From: Halopseudomonas sabulinigri
GTDB lineage: Bacteria; Pseudomonadota; Gammaproteobacteria; Pseudomonadales; Pseudomonadaceae
Direction: 5' to 3'
Length of the DNA stretch: 64,000 nt
NCBI RefSeq assembly: GCF_900105255.1
Contig: NZ_LT629763.1
Location: 1,302,001 to 1,366,000, forward strand
In this document: positions 9,894 through 18,072 of the stretch, piece by piece
Numbering within the stretch: position 1 is the stretch's first letter
How the letters are laid out: the number at the start of each line of letters is the position of its first letter
Position numbers and translations under genes: made by a program
The notes under the pieces: model-generated
What the model was told of the DNA's origin: nothing
The model's database searches: none
The model's input: only the letters and a program-made list of their open reading frames with translations

Positions 9894-9954
9894 CAACCGG
9901 GGTGTGGCGGTCGCCGCACTCGCTTACAACGCAACGCAGCAGAGGACAGGAACC

Positions 9955-10743
9955 ATGCAACGCTTTGATAACAAGATTGCCCTGATCACCGGCGCCGGCA
10001 GCGGCATCGGCCGCGCCACCGCCAAACGTCTGGCCAGCGAAGGCGCCAAGCTCATGCTGGTCGACCGCAACGCCGAAGGCCTGCAACAGACCCTCAGCGA
10101 GCTGCCTGCCGGCACCGAGGTGCAGCACCGCACACTGGACGTCTCTGAAGAAGCCGCCGTTGAACAGTGCGTGGCCGAGACCATCAGCCACTACGGCAGC
10201 CTGGATGTGCTCTGCAACAACGCCGGTATTGCCGGTGGTGATTACAGCGGCGCCCCCGAGCAAAGCCTGGACACCTGGCAGAAGATTATCGGCGTCAATC
10301 TGTACGGCGTCATGCTGTTCACCAAGTACGCCTCGCGGCAAATGCTCAAACAGGGCAAGGGCGCCATCGTCAACACCGCCTCCGTGGCCGGCATTCGCTC
10401 AGGCGCCGGCGGCAATGCCTACAGCGCCTCCAAGGCCGGCGTCATCAACTTCACCATGACCTCAGCCTGCGACCTCGGCGGCTCCGGCATTCGCGTTAAC
10501 GCTGTGTGCCCCGGCCTGATCGAAACCGGCATGACCGCACCGGTCTTCGACTACGCCCGCAGCAACAAGAAGGAAGACAAGCTGGGTTCGCGCTGCGAGC
10601 TGCGCCGCTATGGCCGCCCGGAAGAGATCGCCGGCGCCATTGCCTTCCTTGCCAGCGACGATGCCAGCTACGTTACCGGCCAGGCCCTGGCGGTAGACGG
10701 CGGTAATACAGCTTCGCTGAATCTGCCTGGTATGAAATTCTAA
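9955..10743 (+). CDS. SDR family oxidoreductase (second copy in this cluster)
   Basis: A 262-residue classical SDR. The start is the ATG at 9955, preceded by AGAGGA. Motifs are TGAGSGIGRAT (cofactor), CNNAGIAGG, a catalytic Ser in TASVAGIRSG, and YSASKAGV (Tyr/Lys). The C-terminus has YVTGQALAVDGGN. It is distinct from the SDR at 7072-7836 in its C-terminal helix region (MTAPVFDYARSNKKEDK). Likely a hydroxyacyl or alcohol dehydrogenase; the substrate is unknown. Confidence 0.85.
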   Translation: MQRFDNKIALITGAGSGIGRATAKRLASEGAKLMLVDRNAEGLQQTLSELPAGTEVQHRTLDVSEEAAVEQCVAETISHYGSLDVLCNNAGIAGGDYSGAPEQSLDTWQKIIGVNLYGVMLFTKYASRQMLKQGKGAIVNTASVAGIRSGAGGNAYSASKAGVINFTMTSACDLGGSGIRVNAVCPGLIETGMTAPVFDYARSNKKEDKLGSRCELRRYGRPEEIAGAIAFLASDDASYVTGQALAVDGGNTASLNLPGMKF

Positions 10744-10765
10744 CTATCGGTTATATCTCGCCTGC

Positions 10766-10791
10766 TGGCCGGCAGCACTTGCTGCCGGCCA
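10766..10791 (+). terminator. Perfect stem-loop downstream of the SDR gene
   Basis: TGGCCGGCAGC (10766-10776) pairs perfectly with GCTGCCGGCCA (10781-10791) around ACTT. No T tract follows, so it may act as an mRNA 3' stabiliser or a weak terminator before the DNA-repair pair. Confidence 0.4.
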
Positions 10792-10843
10792 ACGGAAGTC
10801 GGACACTGAACGCTGACAAGCCACCACAGCAGCGTACACGCCC

Positions 10844-11374
10844 ATGTCTACCCAACCCCTTGCCATCGACTACATCACCGGCCATTGCTCCCTTGGCGGC
10901 CTGCTGCTGGGCGCCTGCGAGCTGGGCTTCTGCGCCATACTGCTGGGAGACGACGACGAAAGCCTGCTGCAGGATCTGCAACGGCGCTTCCCTGGCGCCA
11001 GTCTGCAGGCCAATCCGGACCGCCTGCGTGCCGACATGCAGCAACTGCTGGCCTTTATCGAACGCCCGCGTCAGCCGCTGGAGCTCAGCATGCCGCTGAA
11101 CGCCATCGGCACCGCCTTTCAACAGCACGTATGGGAAGAACTGCAGCAGGTCAGCAATGGCCACACCATCAGTTACAGCGACCTGGCCGGCCGCCTCGGC
11201 AAGCCCAAGGCCACCCGCGCTGTGGCCAGCGCCTGCGCTGCCAACCCGCTAGCCATAGTCGTGCCCTGCCACCGCGTACTGCGCAGCGATGGCGACATCT
11301 CCGGCTACCGCTGGGGCGTAGCGCGCAAACGAGAACTGCTGCGCCGGGAGGCGGCCTTTGCAGAACAGCCTTGA
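10844..11374 (+). CDS. ogt: Methylated-DNA--protein-cysteine methyltransferase (Ada C-terminal/Ogt type)
   Basis: A 176-residue O6-alkylguanine-DNA alkyltransferase. The suicidal cysteine sits in IVVPCHRVLRSDG; the helix-turn-helix region GTAFQQHVWEELQQV and the SYSDLAGRLGKPKATRAVA segment match the C-terminal half of Ada more closely than typical Ogt. The AraC-type N-terminal domain of Ada is missing. It overlaps alkB by 17 nt, making a two-gene alkylation-repair operon. Naming as ogt versus an Ada-derived mgmt is uncertain. Confidence 0.85.
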   Translation: MSTQPLAIDYITGHCSLGGLLLGACELGFCAILLGDDDESLLQDLQRRFPGASLQANPDRLRADMQQLLAFIERPRQPLELSMPLNAIGTAFQQHVWEELQQVSNGHTISYSDLAGRLGKPKATRAVASACAANPLAIVVPCHRVLRSDGDISGYRWGVARKRELLRREAAFAEQP

Positions 11375-12014
11375 TCTCTTCGCCCCGCCGCCCGCAGAAC
11401 CCATTGCCATTGGCCCCGATGCCTGGCTGCTGAAGGGCTTTGCCCACGCGCAGGCAGATGAGCTGTTCGCGCAGATTGGCCAGATCGAGCAGCAAGTTGC
11501 CTTTCGTCATCAGGTCACTCCCGGCGGCCACGCCATGTCATCCGCCCAATGCAGCTGCGGCACCTATGGCTGGGTGACCGACAAGCGTGGTTATCGCTAT
11601 ACCCGTGAAGACCCGTTGACCGGCCAGCCCTGGCCCGCCATGCCCGCCTCGTTTCGCGAGCTGGCGGTGCAGGCTGCTGCGCGCGTGGGCTTTGCGGGCT
11701 TTGATCCGCAGTCGTGTTTGATAAACAAGTATCAGACCGGCGCCAGTATGGGCTTGCATCAGGACAAGGACGAGCAGGACCTGGCGGCACCTATTGTGTC
11801 GGTGACCCTGGGCGCGCCCATCAAGTTCTTGTTTGGCGGATTGCTGCGGTCGGACAAACCCAGCCGGTGGCTGTTGGAGCATGGGGATGTAGTGGTGTGG
11901 GGTGGGGTTAGTCGGCTTTTCTTTCATGGGGTGGCGCCGCTTGGCAAGAAAGCTGTGCATCCGGTTACCGGAGCGGTTCGGTATAACCTGACTTTTCGGC
12001 GGGTGTTGAGTTAG
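11358..12014 (+). CDS. alkB: Alpha-ketoglutarate-dependent DNA dioxygenase AlkB
   Basis: A 218-residue Fe(II)/2-oxoglutarate dioxygenase that removes 1-methyladenine and 3-methylcytosine lesions. The TTG start at 11358 is supported by GGGAGG six bases upstream, inside the methyltransferase gene. Iron ligands are in LHQDKDEQD (HxD) and LFFHGVAPL (distal His); VRYNLTFRR holds the 2-oxoglutarate-binding arginines. NKYQTGASMGLH is the nucleotide-recognition stretch. Expression is coupled to the overlapping methyltransferase. Confidence 0.92.
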   Translation: MQNSLDLFAPPPAEPIAIGPDAWLLKGFAHAQADELFAQIGQIEQQVAFRHQVTPGGHAMSSAQCSCGTYGWVTDKRGYRYTREDPLTGQPWPAMPASFRELAVQAAARVGFAGFDPQSCLINKYQTGASMGLHQDKDEQDLAAPIVSVTLGAPIKFLFGGLLRSDKPSRWLLEHGDVVVWGGVSRLFFHGVAPLGKKAVHPVTGAVRYNLTFRRVLS

Positions 12015-12041
12015 GCCTGCCTTGCACTGGCTCGTTATCGC

Positions 12042-12255
12042 TTTTCGCCTCTAGGCGAGTCAGAGGGGAATGCTTGCCCATTCCCCTCTAACAACTCCCC
12101 TGGGCACCCAGCTGCGCGGCCCTGCGGGTTCGCTGCGTTGCTCGATCTGCCGGGGGCACTTGCAAACTCGGCGCTACGCACCTCAGACACCGCAAGCGCC
12201 TTTTTCCCGGCAGTTCTGCGCTACTCGCCCGCTCAGATGGGAATTTGTGGTCCGT
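12042..12255. repeat. Long dispersed repeat, copy A (direct repeat of 15703-15911)
   Basis: About 214 bases that are near-identical to 15703-15911 in the same orientation, differing by scattered substitutions and small indels. It begins with TTTTCGCCTCTAGGCGAGT, then a hairpin with arms AGAGGGGAATG and CATTCCCCTCT, and ends in ACTCGCCCGCTCAGATGGGA. An open frame of the same composition runs through both copies and is probably not a gene. Confidence 0.8.
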
Positions 12256-12762
12256 GCAAGATTAGGGTCGTGTTGAAAATTACAATGAAAAATCCAATCA
12301 CCGGCTCTCAGATCCCACATCATTGAAAGCAGCTTTGCGCTGCTCAGTCGCAGGCGCCCTGGAAGCCACCCCCCCGCGCACATCGCCGCAAAAACTATCG
12401 CCAACATTCGCTTGAACAGCCGCTCAAGTTGGCCGCCAAGAGCCCCTATATCGCAACCGCCTGAGCCCCGGCCCCACCTAGGGTCGAGAAACTTAATAGC
12501 GACCGGCGTGTCCGATTTTCAAGGCCGCATCGATCGTCTCGATCAGCAGCACCTTTATCCAATTGCGCTATCACCGCAAGAGCAGTGCCCAAAACCAGCC
12601 TCCTGCGGGAGCGCTAAGCTGGTTATTTTATGTGCAAACACAGCGTCAGTACAGGCCGCTCTCCTGCGGTTACGACAACAGTAGCCGTTAGCTTTCTGTT
12701 GCGTGTCGCGCACTAAACAAGTCGAGCCTGTCATGGGTATCAGGTAGAGCCAAGGACGAATT
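12256..12762. other. Gene-free spacer before the PAP2 gene
   Basis: About 500 bases with no convincing coding frame; the open frame at 12412-12684 has low-complexity, Pro/Ser/Arg-rich composition and no ribosome-binding site. An inverted repeat, AACCAGC (12593-12599) and GCTGGTT (12618-12624), encloses a smaller CTCCTGCGGGAG hairpin and is followed by ATTTTAT, so it may be a plus-strand terminator or a repeat remnant. The promoter of the downstream cassette must lie in the last 150 bases, but I see no clear -35/-10 pair. Confidence 0.4.
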
Positions 12763-13464
12763 ATGAACGGATTTTTGACATGGCTAGGACGACGTGAAAT
12801 AGCCTTCTGGGTATTGCTGGTAATGCTGACGGGGTCATTGTGGCTGTTCATGAGCGTCGCCGATGAGGTGATGGAAGGCGAAACGCTTGAGTTGGACAAA
12901 AGCATATTGCTGTCACTGCGTAACCCAGCCGACCATGAAGACCCGCTTGGGCCGCCCTGGCTTGAACAGGTAGGGCACGACATTACGGCATTGGGTGGCA
13001 ACACCGTCCTTACCCTGCTCAGCATCTGGGTTATCGTCTTTCTGGTACTGGTCCAGAAGCGCGAACTGGCACTGGTCGTGCTGCTGGCGACCGGTGGCGC
13101 CTTGATCGCCAGCCTCTTGCTTAAAAGTGGTTTTGATCGCGCCAGACCCGATCTGGTGACGCATGCCACCCAGGTTTATACCTCCAGCTTCCCCAGCAGC
13201 CATTCCATGCTGTCTGCCAGTGCCTACCTCACGCTCGGCGCCTTGCTTGCGCAATTTCAAACGAGCCGGCGGGTCAAAGCGCTCATCATGTTTACCTCGG
13301 TGTTGCTCACGCTGTTGATCGGTGTCAGCCGCATTTACCTCGGCGTGCACTGGCCTACTGATGTCGTCGCAGGCTGGACGGTTGGTGCCGCCTGGGCGTT
13401 GATGTGCTGGTATATCTCTCGACAGTTTGTACACCAGAAAATAGACAGCAAACTAAGGGAGTAA
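12763..13464 (+). CDS. PAP2-family membrane phosphatase
   Basis: A 233-residue integral membrane protein with about six hydrophobic helices; the start follows AAGGA. The three-part PAP2 acid phosphatase signature is complete: KSGFDRARP (KxxxxxxRP), SSFPSSHSMLSAS (PSGH-like) and SRIYLGVHWPTDVVAG (SRxxxxxHxxxD). It would dephosphorylate lipid phosphates such as phosphatidic acid, PGP or undecaprenyl pyrophosphate at the periplasmic face. It leads a four-gene cassette that also contains a lipid kinase, that is, the opposing reaction. Confidence 0.88.
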   Translation: MNGFLTWLGRREIAFWVLLVMLTGSLWLFMSVADEVMEGETLELDKSILLSLRNPADHEDPLGPPWLEQVGHDITALGGNTVLTLLSIWVIVFLVLVQKRELALVVLLATGGALIASLLLKSGFDRARPDLVTHATQVYTSSFPSSHSMLSASAYLTLGALLAQFQTSRRVKALIMFTSVLLTLLIGVSRIYLGVHWPTDVVAGWTVGAAWALMCWYISRQFVHQKIDSKLRE

Positions 13465-13470
13465 CTGGCG

Positions 13471-14256
13471 TTGATCAATCTCAATAAATACAAGGCGTGG
13501 GCGCGAATGGGATACGCTGCCAGAGGCGTTATTTATCTCACCATTGGTGCCCTGGCTATTTTATCTGCAACCGGTAACGGTGGGTCTGAGGCAGATAGTA
13601 AAGGCGCCATCATGAGCCTTAAAGGCCAGCCCTTTGGCGAAGCCTTGTTGGTCGTGCTGGTGATCGGCCTGGCTGGTTACATCATCTGGCGAGCCATCCA
13701 GGGCATAGGCGACGCCGATGATCATGGCACCTCAGCAAAAGGCCTGGCCATACGCAGCGGCTTAATAATCAGTGCTATTACCCATAGCGTGCTGTGTTTC
13801 TGGATTATCAAACTATTGCTGCACAACACCGATGACTCCTCTGGGCAGTCCGCGTCTTCCACTGTCTCAGATTATGTGGGCTCGGATGTAACCACCTGGT
13901 TGGTGGGGCTGGTGGGCGTTATTGTCATCGGGGTTGGGCTGGCACATCTGTATAAGGGCTATACCTGCGGTTTCAAGAAATACATGGCCTTCCCGGCGGA
14001 TAAAAGCGCTTGGATGACCCGCGTCTGTCAGTTCGGCCTGATTGCCCGTGGCGTGGTATGGGGCATCGTTGGCTGGGTGGTCCTGCGCTCTGCCATTGTT
14101 GCCGGTTCCAGCGATAAAAAAGGCATCAGCGATGCGTTTGAGTGGCTACGCACTTCGCCCTTTGGCACCTGGCTCATCCTGATCGTTGCGGCGGGCCTGT
14201 TCGCCTTCGGTGTGTATAGCTTCCTGGAAGCTCTGTATCGCCGAATCAGCAAGTAA
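13471..14256 (+). CDS. DUF1206 domain-containing membrane protein
   Basis: A 261-residue protein with six predicted membrane helices arranged as three repeats of a two-helix unit, each starting with an aromatic/glycine motif (MGYAARGVIYLTIGAL; FGLIARGVVWGIVGWVVL). The TTG start is preceded by AGGGAG. DUF1206 has no established biochemical role. Position between a PAP2 phosphatase and a lipid kinase suggests involvement in membrane lipid homeostasis or stress. Confidence 0.85.
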   Translation: MINLNKYKAWARMGYAARGVIYLTIGALAILSATGNGGSEADSKGAIMSLKGQPFGEALLVVLVIGLAGYIIWRAIQGIGDADDHGTSAKGLAIRSGLIISAITHSVLCFWIIKLLLHNTDDSSGQSASSTVSDYVGSDVTTWLVGLVGVIVIGVGLAHLYKGYTCGFKKYMAFPADKSAWMTRVCQFGLIARGVVWGIVGWVVLRSAIVAGSSDKKGISDAFEWLRTSPFGTWLILIVAAGLFAFGVYSFLEALYRRISK

Positions 14257-14282
14257 AGCGGACCTGACCAAGGAACCGATAC

Positions 14283-15185
14283 ATGAAACATGCATTGCTG
14301 ATCATCAATCCCCATAGCCGCAGCGGACAGGTAACCGCTCTCGACGATGCCATTGAGGTGCTGAAAATCGCAGGCATTGAGGTGACCGTCCGCGAATCCG
14401 AGAGCGAGAAGCACCTGGCCTCGCTGATTGAGCAATATGATCGAGACGACGGCATAGTCGTAATCGGCGGGGGCGATGGCACCATCAGTTCGGCGCTCCC
14501 CGCTCTGTACCGCTGCCAACGCACCTTCGCTATTCTGCCCATGGGCACGGCCAATGACCTGGCCCGTTCCATTGGCGTACCTGAAGACCTCGCCGGCGCC
14601 GCCAAGGTGATAGTCCAAGACAAGCGCAAGCGCGTCAGCCTGGGCCAGATCGACAATGAACACCTGTTTATCAACGTCGCGCACGTGGGCCTTGGGGTGG
14701 ATGTAACCCACGAACTGAGCTCTGACAGCAAGAAGTTCTTTGGTGTATTCGCGTACCTTGGTGCCTTCCTGCGTGCGCTAAAACGCAACAGGAGCTTCAA
14801 GCTGCACATTCAGGCCGAAGGCTGGGATTGCTCAACCAAGGTTATTCATCTGGCGGTAGGGAACGGTCGATATTACGGCGGTGGTAACATCGTTGACGAA
14901 AGAGCCACCTTGCTGGATGACGAGTTCTATCTGTTCTTCATCAAGCCCAAACCCTGGTGGCAATTGCTGTTGCTGGGCCCCACGCTGCGCAAGGGCGCGT
15001 CCCAGACGACAGAGCACATTGTGCGCAACACAGCGAGGAAGTTCAGCATTCGGACGTCGCATGCCAAGGAGCTGGAAGCCGATGGCGAATTTGTAACGCG
15101 CACGCCGGCTGAGTTTGAGCTCATTCCTGAGGCGATAGAAGTCATAGTGGGAGACGTGCCTGAACCAACCACGGGAGCGAATTGA
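14283..15185 (+). CDS. YegS/BmrU-type diacylglycerol-kinase-family lipid kinase
   Basis: A 300-residue soluble lipid kinase. The ATP-binding GGGDGTISSALPAL and LPMGTANDLARSIGVP motifs are those of the diacylglycerol kinase catalytic domain (residues about 1-130); the beta-rich C-terminal domain includes GNGRYYGGGNIVDERATL. Substrates of the family include diacylglycerol and phosphatidylglycerol. The gene ends two bases before the next start codon region, so it is co-transcribed with the helical-bundle gene. Confidence 0.88.
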   Translation: MKHALLIINPHSRSGQVTALDDAIEVLKIAGIEVTVRESESEKHLASLIEQYDRDDGIVVIGGGDGTISSALPALYRCQRTFAILPMGTANDLARSIGVPEDLAGAAKVIVQDKRKRVSLGQIDNEHLFINVAHVGLGVDVTHELSSDSKKFFGVFAYLGAFLRALKRNRSFKLHIQAEGWDCSTKVIHLAVGNGRYYGGGNIVDERATLLDDEFYLFFIKPKPWWQLLLLGPTLRKGASQTTEHIVRNTARKFSIRTSHAKELEADGEFVTRTPAEFELIPEAIEVIVGDVPEPTTGAN

Positions 15186-15186
15186 T

Positions 15187-15624
15187 ATGTCGATACTGCG
15201 TACAGATGAGCAGGTTGATGCCCTGGAGATACTGAAATCAGTCATGAAGACTGCCCACTTCTACCGCGCAATGAGTGAGCAGTTAGCGCAAGAACCTGTT
15301 GGCGATCTGCTGGCTGATATCGCCGCGAAGCGGGAGGCCTATGTGGCACCCTTTGAGCAGGTGGTGAAACAGCTGCACGAACTACCTGCCCCACCGGATG
15401 CGGACGAGGAGTGGCTCGAGGAGCTGGGAGGTAAGATTGCCAAGTTTCTTTCTGGCGATTCCAAAACCACAGTGCTGGAGAAGTGTCTTGAAAAGGACGA
15501 TTCGCTCGTTGAGCTGCTCAAGGGGGCTGAGCTGGGTGATAAGGCGCCGGAGTTCAAGCGGTTGATTGATGATCTTGAGGGGCATGTTGCGGAGACCAGG
15601 GAGCGTCTTCGCTCTGCCGAGTAG
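15187..15624 (+). CDS. Small all-helical protein, possibly four-helix-bundle (DUF2383-like)
   Basis: A 145-residue acidic protein predicted to be entirely alpha-helical, with no signal peptide or membrane segment. The order of helices (residues about 8-35, 38-65, 74-105, 118-145) recalls ferritin-like DUF2383/PA2169 stress proteins, but I cannot identify conserved metal ligands. It is the last gene of the lipid-phosphate cassette, immediately before repeat copy B. Function unknown. Confidence 0.6.
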   Translation: MSILRTDEQVDALEILKSVMKTAHFYRAMSEQLAQEPVGDLLADIAAKREAYVAPFEQVVKQLHELPAPPDADEEWLEELGGKIAKFLSGDSKTTVLEKCLEKDDSLVELLKGAELGDKAPEFKRLIDDLEGHVAETRERLRSAE

Positions 15625-15702
15625 GCGCTGTTTACGCGGTCATTTAAGTCAGGATTTATTTTATCCGTCTTTCGCCGACCATCTGTGTGCAAGTTGATTA
15701 GC

Positions 15703-15911
15703 GTTTTCGCCTCTAGGCGAGTTAGAGGGGAATGCTTGCCCATTCCCCTCTAACAACTCCCCAGGGCACCCAACTGCGCGGCCCTGCGGGTTCGCTGCGT
15801 TGCTCGACCTGCCGGGGGCACTTGCAAACTCGCTGCGCTCAGACACCGCAAGCGCCTATTTCCCGTCAGCTCTGCGCTACTCGCCCGCTCAGATGGGATT
15901 TTACGGTCCGT
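15703..15911. repeat. Long dispersed repeat, copy B (direct repeat of 12042-12255)
   Basis: About 209 bases matching copy A. The shared internal hairpin (AGAGGGGAATG / CATTCCCCTCT) lies at its left part. Base composition falls from GC-rich to AT-rich immediately to its right, so this copy marks the left border of the minus-strand island. Confidence 0.8.
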
Positions 15912-16040
15912 CTAGCACCGAGCTTCGTGCTAAAAAAGTCAGAATGTAAGTCGCGTTTCAAATACGCCTAGCTTTTGAAAATAGCTGTCTAATTTAGACA
16001 AAGGAGTCACTCATCAACCCCCTAACTCCTATGTGTCCTT

Positions 16041-16931
16041 TTAAAGCCTCTCGAAATGCATTGTCCTATCGTTCATGTTACAGATAACACGGCCGCCTTT
16101 ATTCTCTCTAAGATGGCGCCACATATCATAACCCAGTAAAATTGCCTCCTCCCACTGCTTTGTGGTGCAAATTTTAACCTCGAGATTCTTGGTGAGGCTT
16201 TTGATCGTTCTGAGTAGTTGGTAATCAACGCCGCCTGCACCATCAAAATAGTTATGTTGGCTTGCGTACTCGAAAACAAGTATGGATATAGCTTCATCAA
16301 TAACGGCTCCACGACCACCATCTTCCACCTCATCTCTTGTGCTGTCGGAGCGACGCTTGCAACCAAGAAGTTTCCTACAAACCGGGGACCATCCTAAAAC
16401 GGCGACATAAGAGAGATGAAATATATCGTGAAACCTATAATAATCATCACTATATGCGTTATCTCTGACTTTATCACCGAACTCAATACCGTTAACCCTG
16501 ACATTCACTACTGATTTCTCATCACTCCCAAAACCCTCTTTGAAATCCGCTACAAATTCACGTGGGAATTGTTCACCTGGCTTGCAATCATCATCAAGAA
16601 GCCCGCGATTAAAAGGTAATTGCCCATCTGGGTATAAGTCTTTCCACCGGTCTTTTGTCTTTTTCAGGCTAGATGTCAAAACCTCGCTTAAGGAAATATT
16701 CTCTAGTGAAGCTAGCGAAGAAAGATACCAAATAGCATCACCAAGTTCCTCAGTAATCTTCTCATTAAATATTTTATAGCTATCTCCGTCGCGTAGTTGC
16801 TTTTTGTATTCCGTCGCAAGCTCGCCAACTTCGCCAGAAAGGCCAAGGAGTGAAATTTGCCGAGCCTTATCTATATCATCCTTGAGCTGAATTGTCTCAG
16901 CAGCTTCCGCCTGATACTTGTCCACGTCCAT
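16041..16931 (-). CDS. MazG-like NTP pyrophosphohydrolase with second all-alpha domain
   Basis: A 296-residue cytosolic protein. Residues about 1-105 are a MazG/all-alpha NTP-PPase domain: LSGEVGELATEYKKQLRDG and ITEELGDAIWYLSSLASL give the acidic ExxE and ExxD magnesium-binding pairs. Residues about 140-296 hold a second conserved region (GDKVRDNAYSDDYYRFHD, DIFHLSYVAVLGWSPVCRKL, and DEVEDGGRGAVIDEAIS), which looks like a diverged repeat of the same fold. It would hydrolyse nucleoside triphosphates to monophosphates plus pyrophosphate. Its start lies 35 nt inside the upstream gene, so translation is coupled. Last gene of the AT-rich island operon. Confidence 0.8.
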   Translation of the reverse strand: MDVDKYQAEAAETIQLKDDIDKARQISLLGLSGEVGELATEYKKQLRDGDSYKIFNEKITEELGDAIWYLSSLASLENISLSEVLTSSLKKTKDRWKDLYPDGQLPFNRGLLDDDCKPGEQFPREFVADFKEGFGSDEKSVVNVRVNGIEFGDKVRDNAYSDDYYRFHDIFHLSYVAVLGWSPVCRKLLGCKRRSDSTRDEVEDGGRGAVIDEAISILVFEYASQHNYFDGAGGVDYQLLRTIKSLTKNLEVKICTTKQWEEAILLGYDMWRHLRENKGGRVICNMNDRTMHFERL

Positions 16932-17919
16932 ATAAAACCTCCATATCTATATTCCATTTTGGGGGAAAAAAGTACTCAATCGGATCATCATTTCTCTTAA
17001 ACAGTTGTTTGATCTTTGTACGCCCAGATACTCCCTGCACCTCAGGATGTACGACGCGACAATACTTGTCTGTTTCACAGAAAATATTTTGGATGTCAAT
17101 ATATTGAAGCGGCCTCCCGCCGAGCGTTTGAAAATCAAGCCCAAGCCTCTCGAACTCATACTCCTGACGATCTGTCAGGATTTTAATCAATTCCGCTTCG
17201 GCAATACCACTATGAGAAACAAAACATTTACGTATACCGTCTCTAGCACCTGGTCCTGGTATCGTGAACTCCCTTTCTGAAAAATCTGTAATTTCGCTAT
17301 AATTAAGATCAGTCGTATACTGATATGCCAGAAACCTCCCAATTAGCGGGTAGGACAAAAGAAGTTCATAGGCCTCTTTCATAGTTTTACAGTCCTGGAT
17401 CTTTTTCGGCAGGTCATCCTTTAGCATGTCGTCCAGCAGCAGCATATGAGCTTGATGCTTTCTAGTAACCCTATATTCTTTGCAGCCTGAGGCCATCATA
17501 TAAGCATTGGAGTAGAGCACGCGCCCCCGGTTCATCTCTGCATCGAGAAACGTACTGTAATGCTTAACACTGAAGCTTTCTGCTGAAATTGTACCGAATT
17601 TCTCCTCAAGGAGCTTCCAAGTGTCGATTTTGTTGAACAGCTTGAAAAGAATAATCCGAAAAAACTGATCTCGGCTTCCGAATGTCTCTTTATAGATGAC
17701 ATCCTTAATTAAATATTGACTAACTCTATCGCAAGCACGATACGCATTAGTAAATTTGTATTTCTGGATAATTTCATCTGAGACCAACTCATTTGACTGT
17801 CCGCGCAACCTATTCAAGAAAACTTTTTGTCGCGCATGTGCAAACCTCCAGTACGTGTCGTAAGCAATCGAAGGTTTAATAGGGTCGAGCGTACTAAATG
17901 AATAAATATTTTTAGTCAT
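16897..17919 (-). CDS. Alpha-glutamyl/putrescinyl-thymine pyrophosphorylase (aGPT-Pplase)-like protein
   Basis: A 340-residue cytosolic protein. The conserved blocks are YWRFAHARQKVFLNRL, YKFTNAYRACDRVSQYLI, FKLFNKIDTWKLLE, SYPLIGRFLAYQYTTDLNYS, EFTIPGPGARDGIRKCF and YIDIQNIFCETDKYCRV. These match, from memory, the predicted helix-hairpin-helix-related aGPT-Pplase family described in phage thymine-hypermodification gene clusters. In phages such enzymes attach glutamate, putrescine or similar to pyrophosphorylated 5-hydroxymethyluracil in DNA. No 5-hmdU kinase or other modification gene is visible here, so in this operon it more likely edits or attacks modified bases; that is inference. Confidence 0.7.
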   Translation of the reverse strand: MTKNIYSFSTLDPIKPSIAYDTYWRFAHARQKVFLNRLRGQSNELVSDEIIQKYKFTNAYRACDRVSQYLIKDVIYKETFGSRDQFFRIILFKLFNKIDTWKLLEEKFGTISAESFSVKHYSTFLDAEMNRGRVLYSNAYMMASGCKEYRVTRKHQAHMLLLDDMLKDDLPKKIQDCKTMKEAYELLLSYPLIGRFLAYQYTTDLNYSEITDFSEREFTIPGPGARDGIRKCFVSHSGIAEAELIKILTDRQEYEFERLGLDFQTLGGRPLQYIDIQNIFCETDKYCRVVHPEVQGVSGRTKIKQLFKRNDDPIEYFFPPKWNIDMEVLYGRGQVSGGSC

Positions 17920-17937
17920 AGGTATTTAAACTTACTT

Positions 17938-18066
17938 CTATATGGTTTTTTCTATCTCACACTCAATCATAGGAATGAGCAGGAAAAAGCCTAACTCGTT
18001 TATCTCTACTCCCAAATTGGTTACATTCCAATATTCAGCGCGAGCAATGTAAAGCCCACCTAACAT
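17938..18066 (-). CDS. Possible 42-residue small ORF between the TIR-SLOG and aGPT-Pplase-like genes
   Basis: An ATG six bases after the TIR-SLOG stop opens a frame of 42 codons ending TAG, 18 nt before the next gene start. The product starts MLGGLYIARAEYW and ends LIPMIECEIEKTI; it has a short hydrophobic stretch (GFFLLIPMI). No strong Shine-Dalgarno is seen (GAAAG only). The filling of an otherwise unexplained 153-nt gap in a compact operon is the main support. It may instead be an untranslated spacer. Confidence 0.35.
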   Translation of the reverse strand: MLGGLYIARAEYWNVTNLGVEINELGFFLLIPMIECEIEKTI

Positions 18067-18072
18067 AGGCTT

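Noticed and set aside
12070-12276. Short ORF in repeat copy A, with a counterpart at 15732-15971 in copy B
   Set aside because: The similarity comes from the DNA repeat; the reading frame lacks a ribosome-binding site and the two copies differ by frame-disturbing indels in the middle.
15911-15931. Stem-loop TAGCAC/GTGCTA after repeat copy B as a terminator of the island operon
   Set aside because: The A tract follows it on the plus strand, so on the minus strand the T tract would precede the stem. No terminator for the operon was found.
15900-16040. Attachment site or tRNA target for the island
   Set aside because: No tRNA gene or integrase is visible and I found no exact short repeat shared by both borders; TGTCTAATTTAGACA at 15986-16000 is a small palindrome only.
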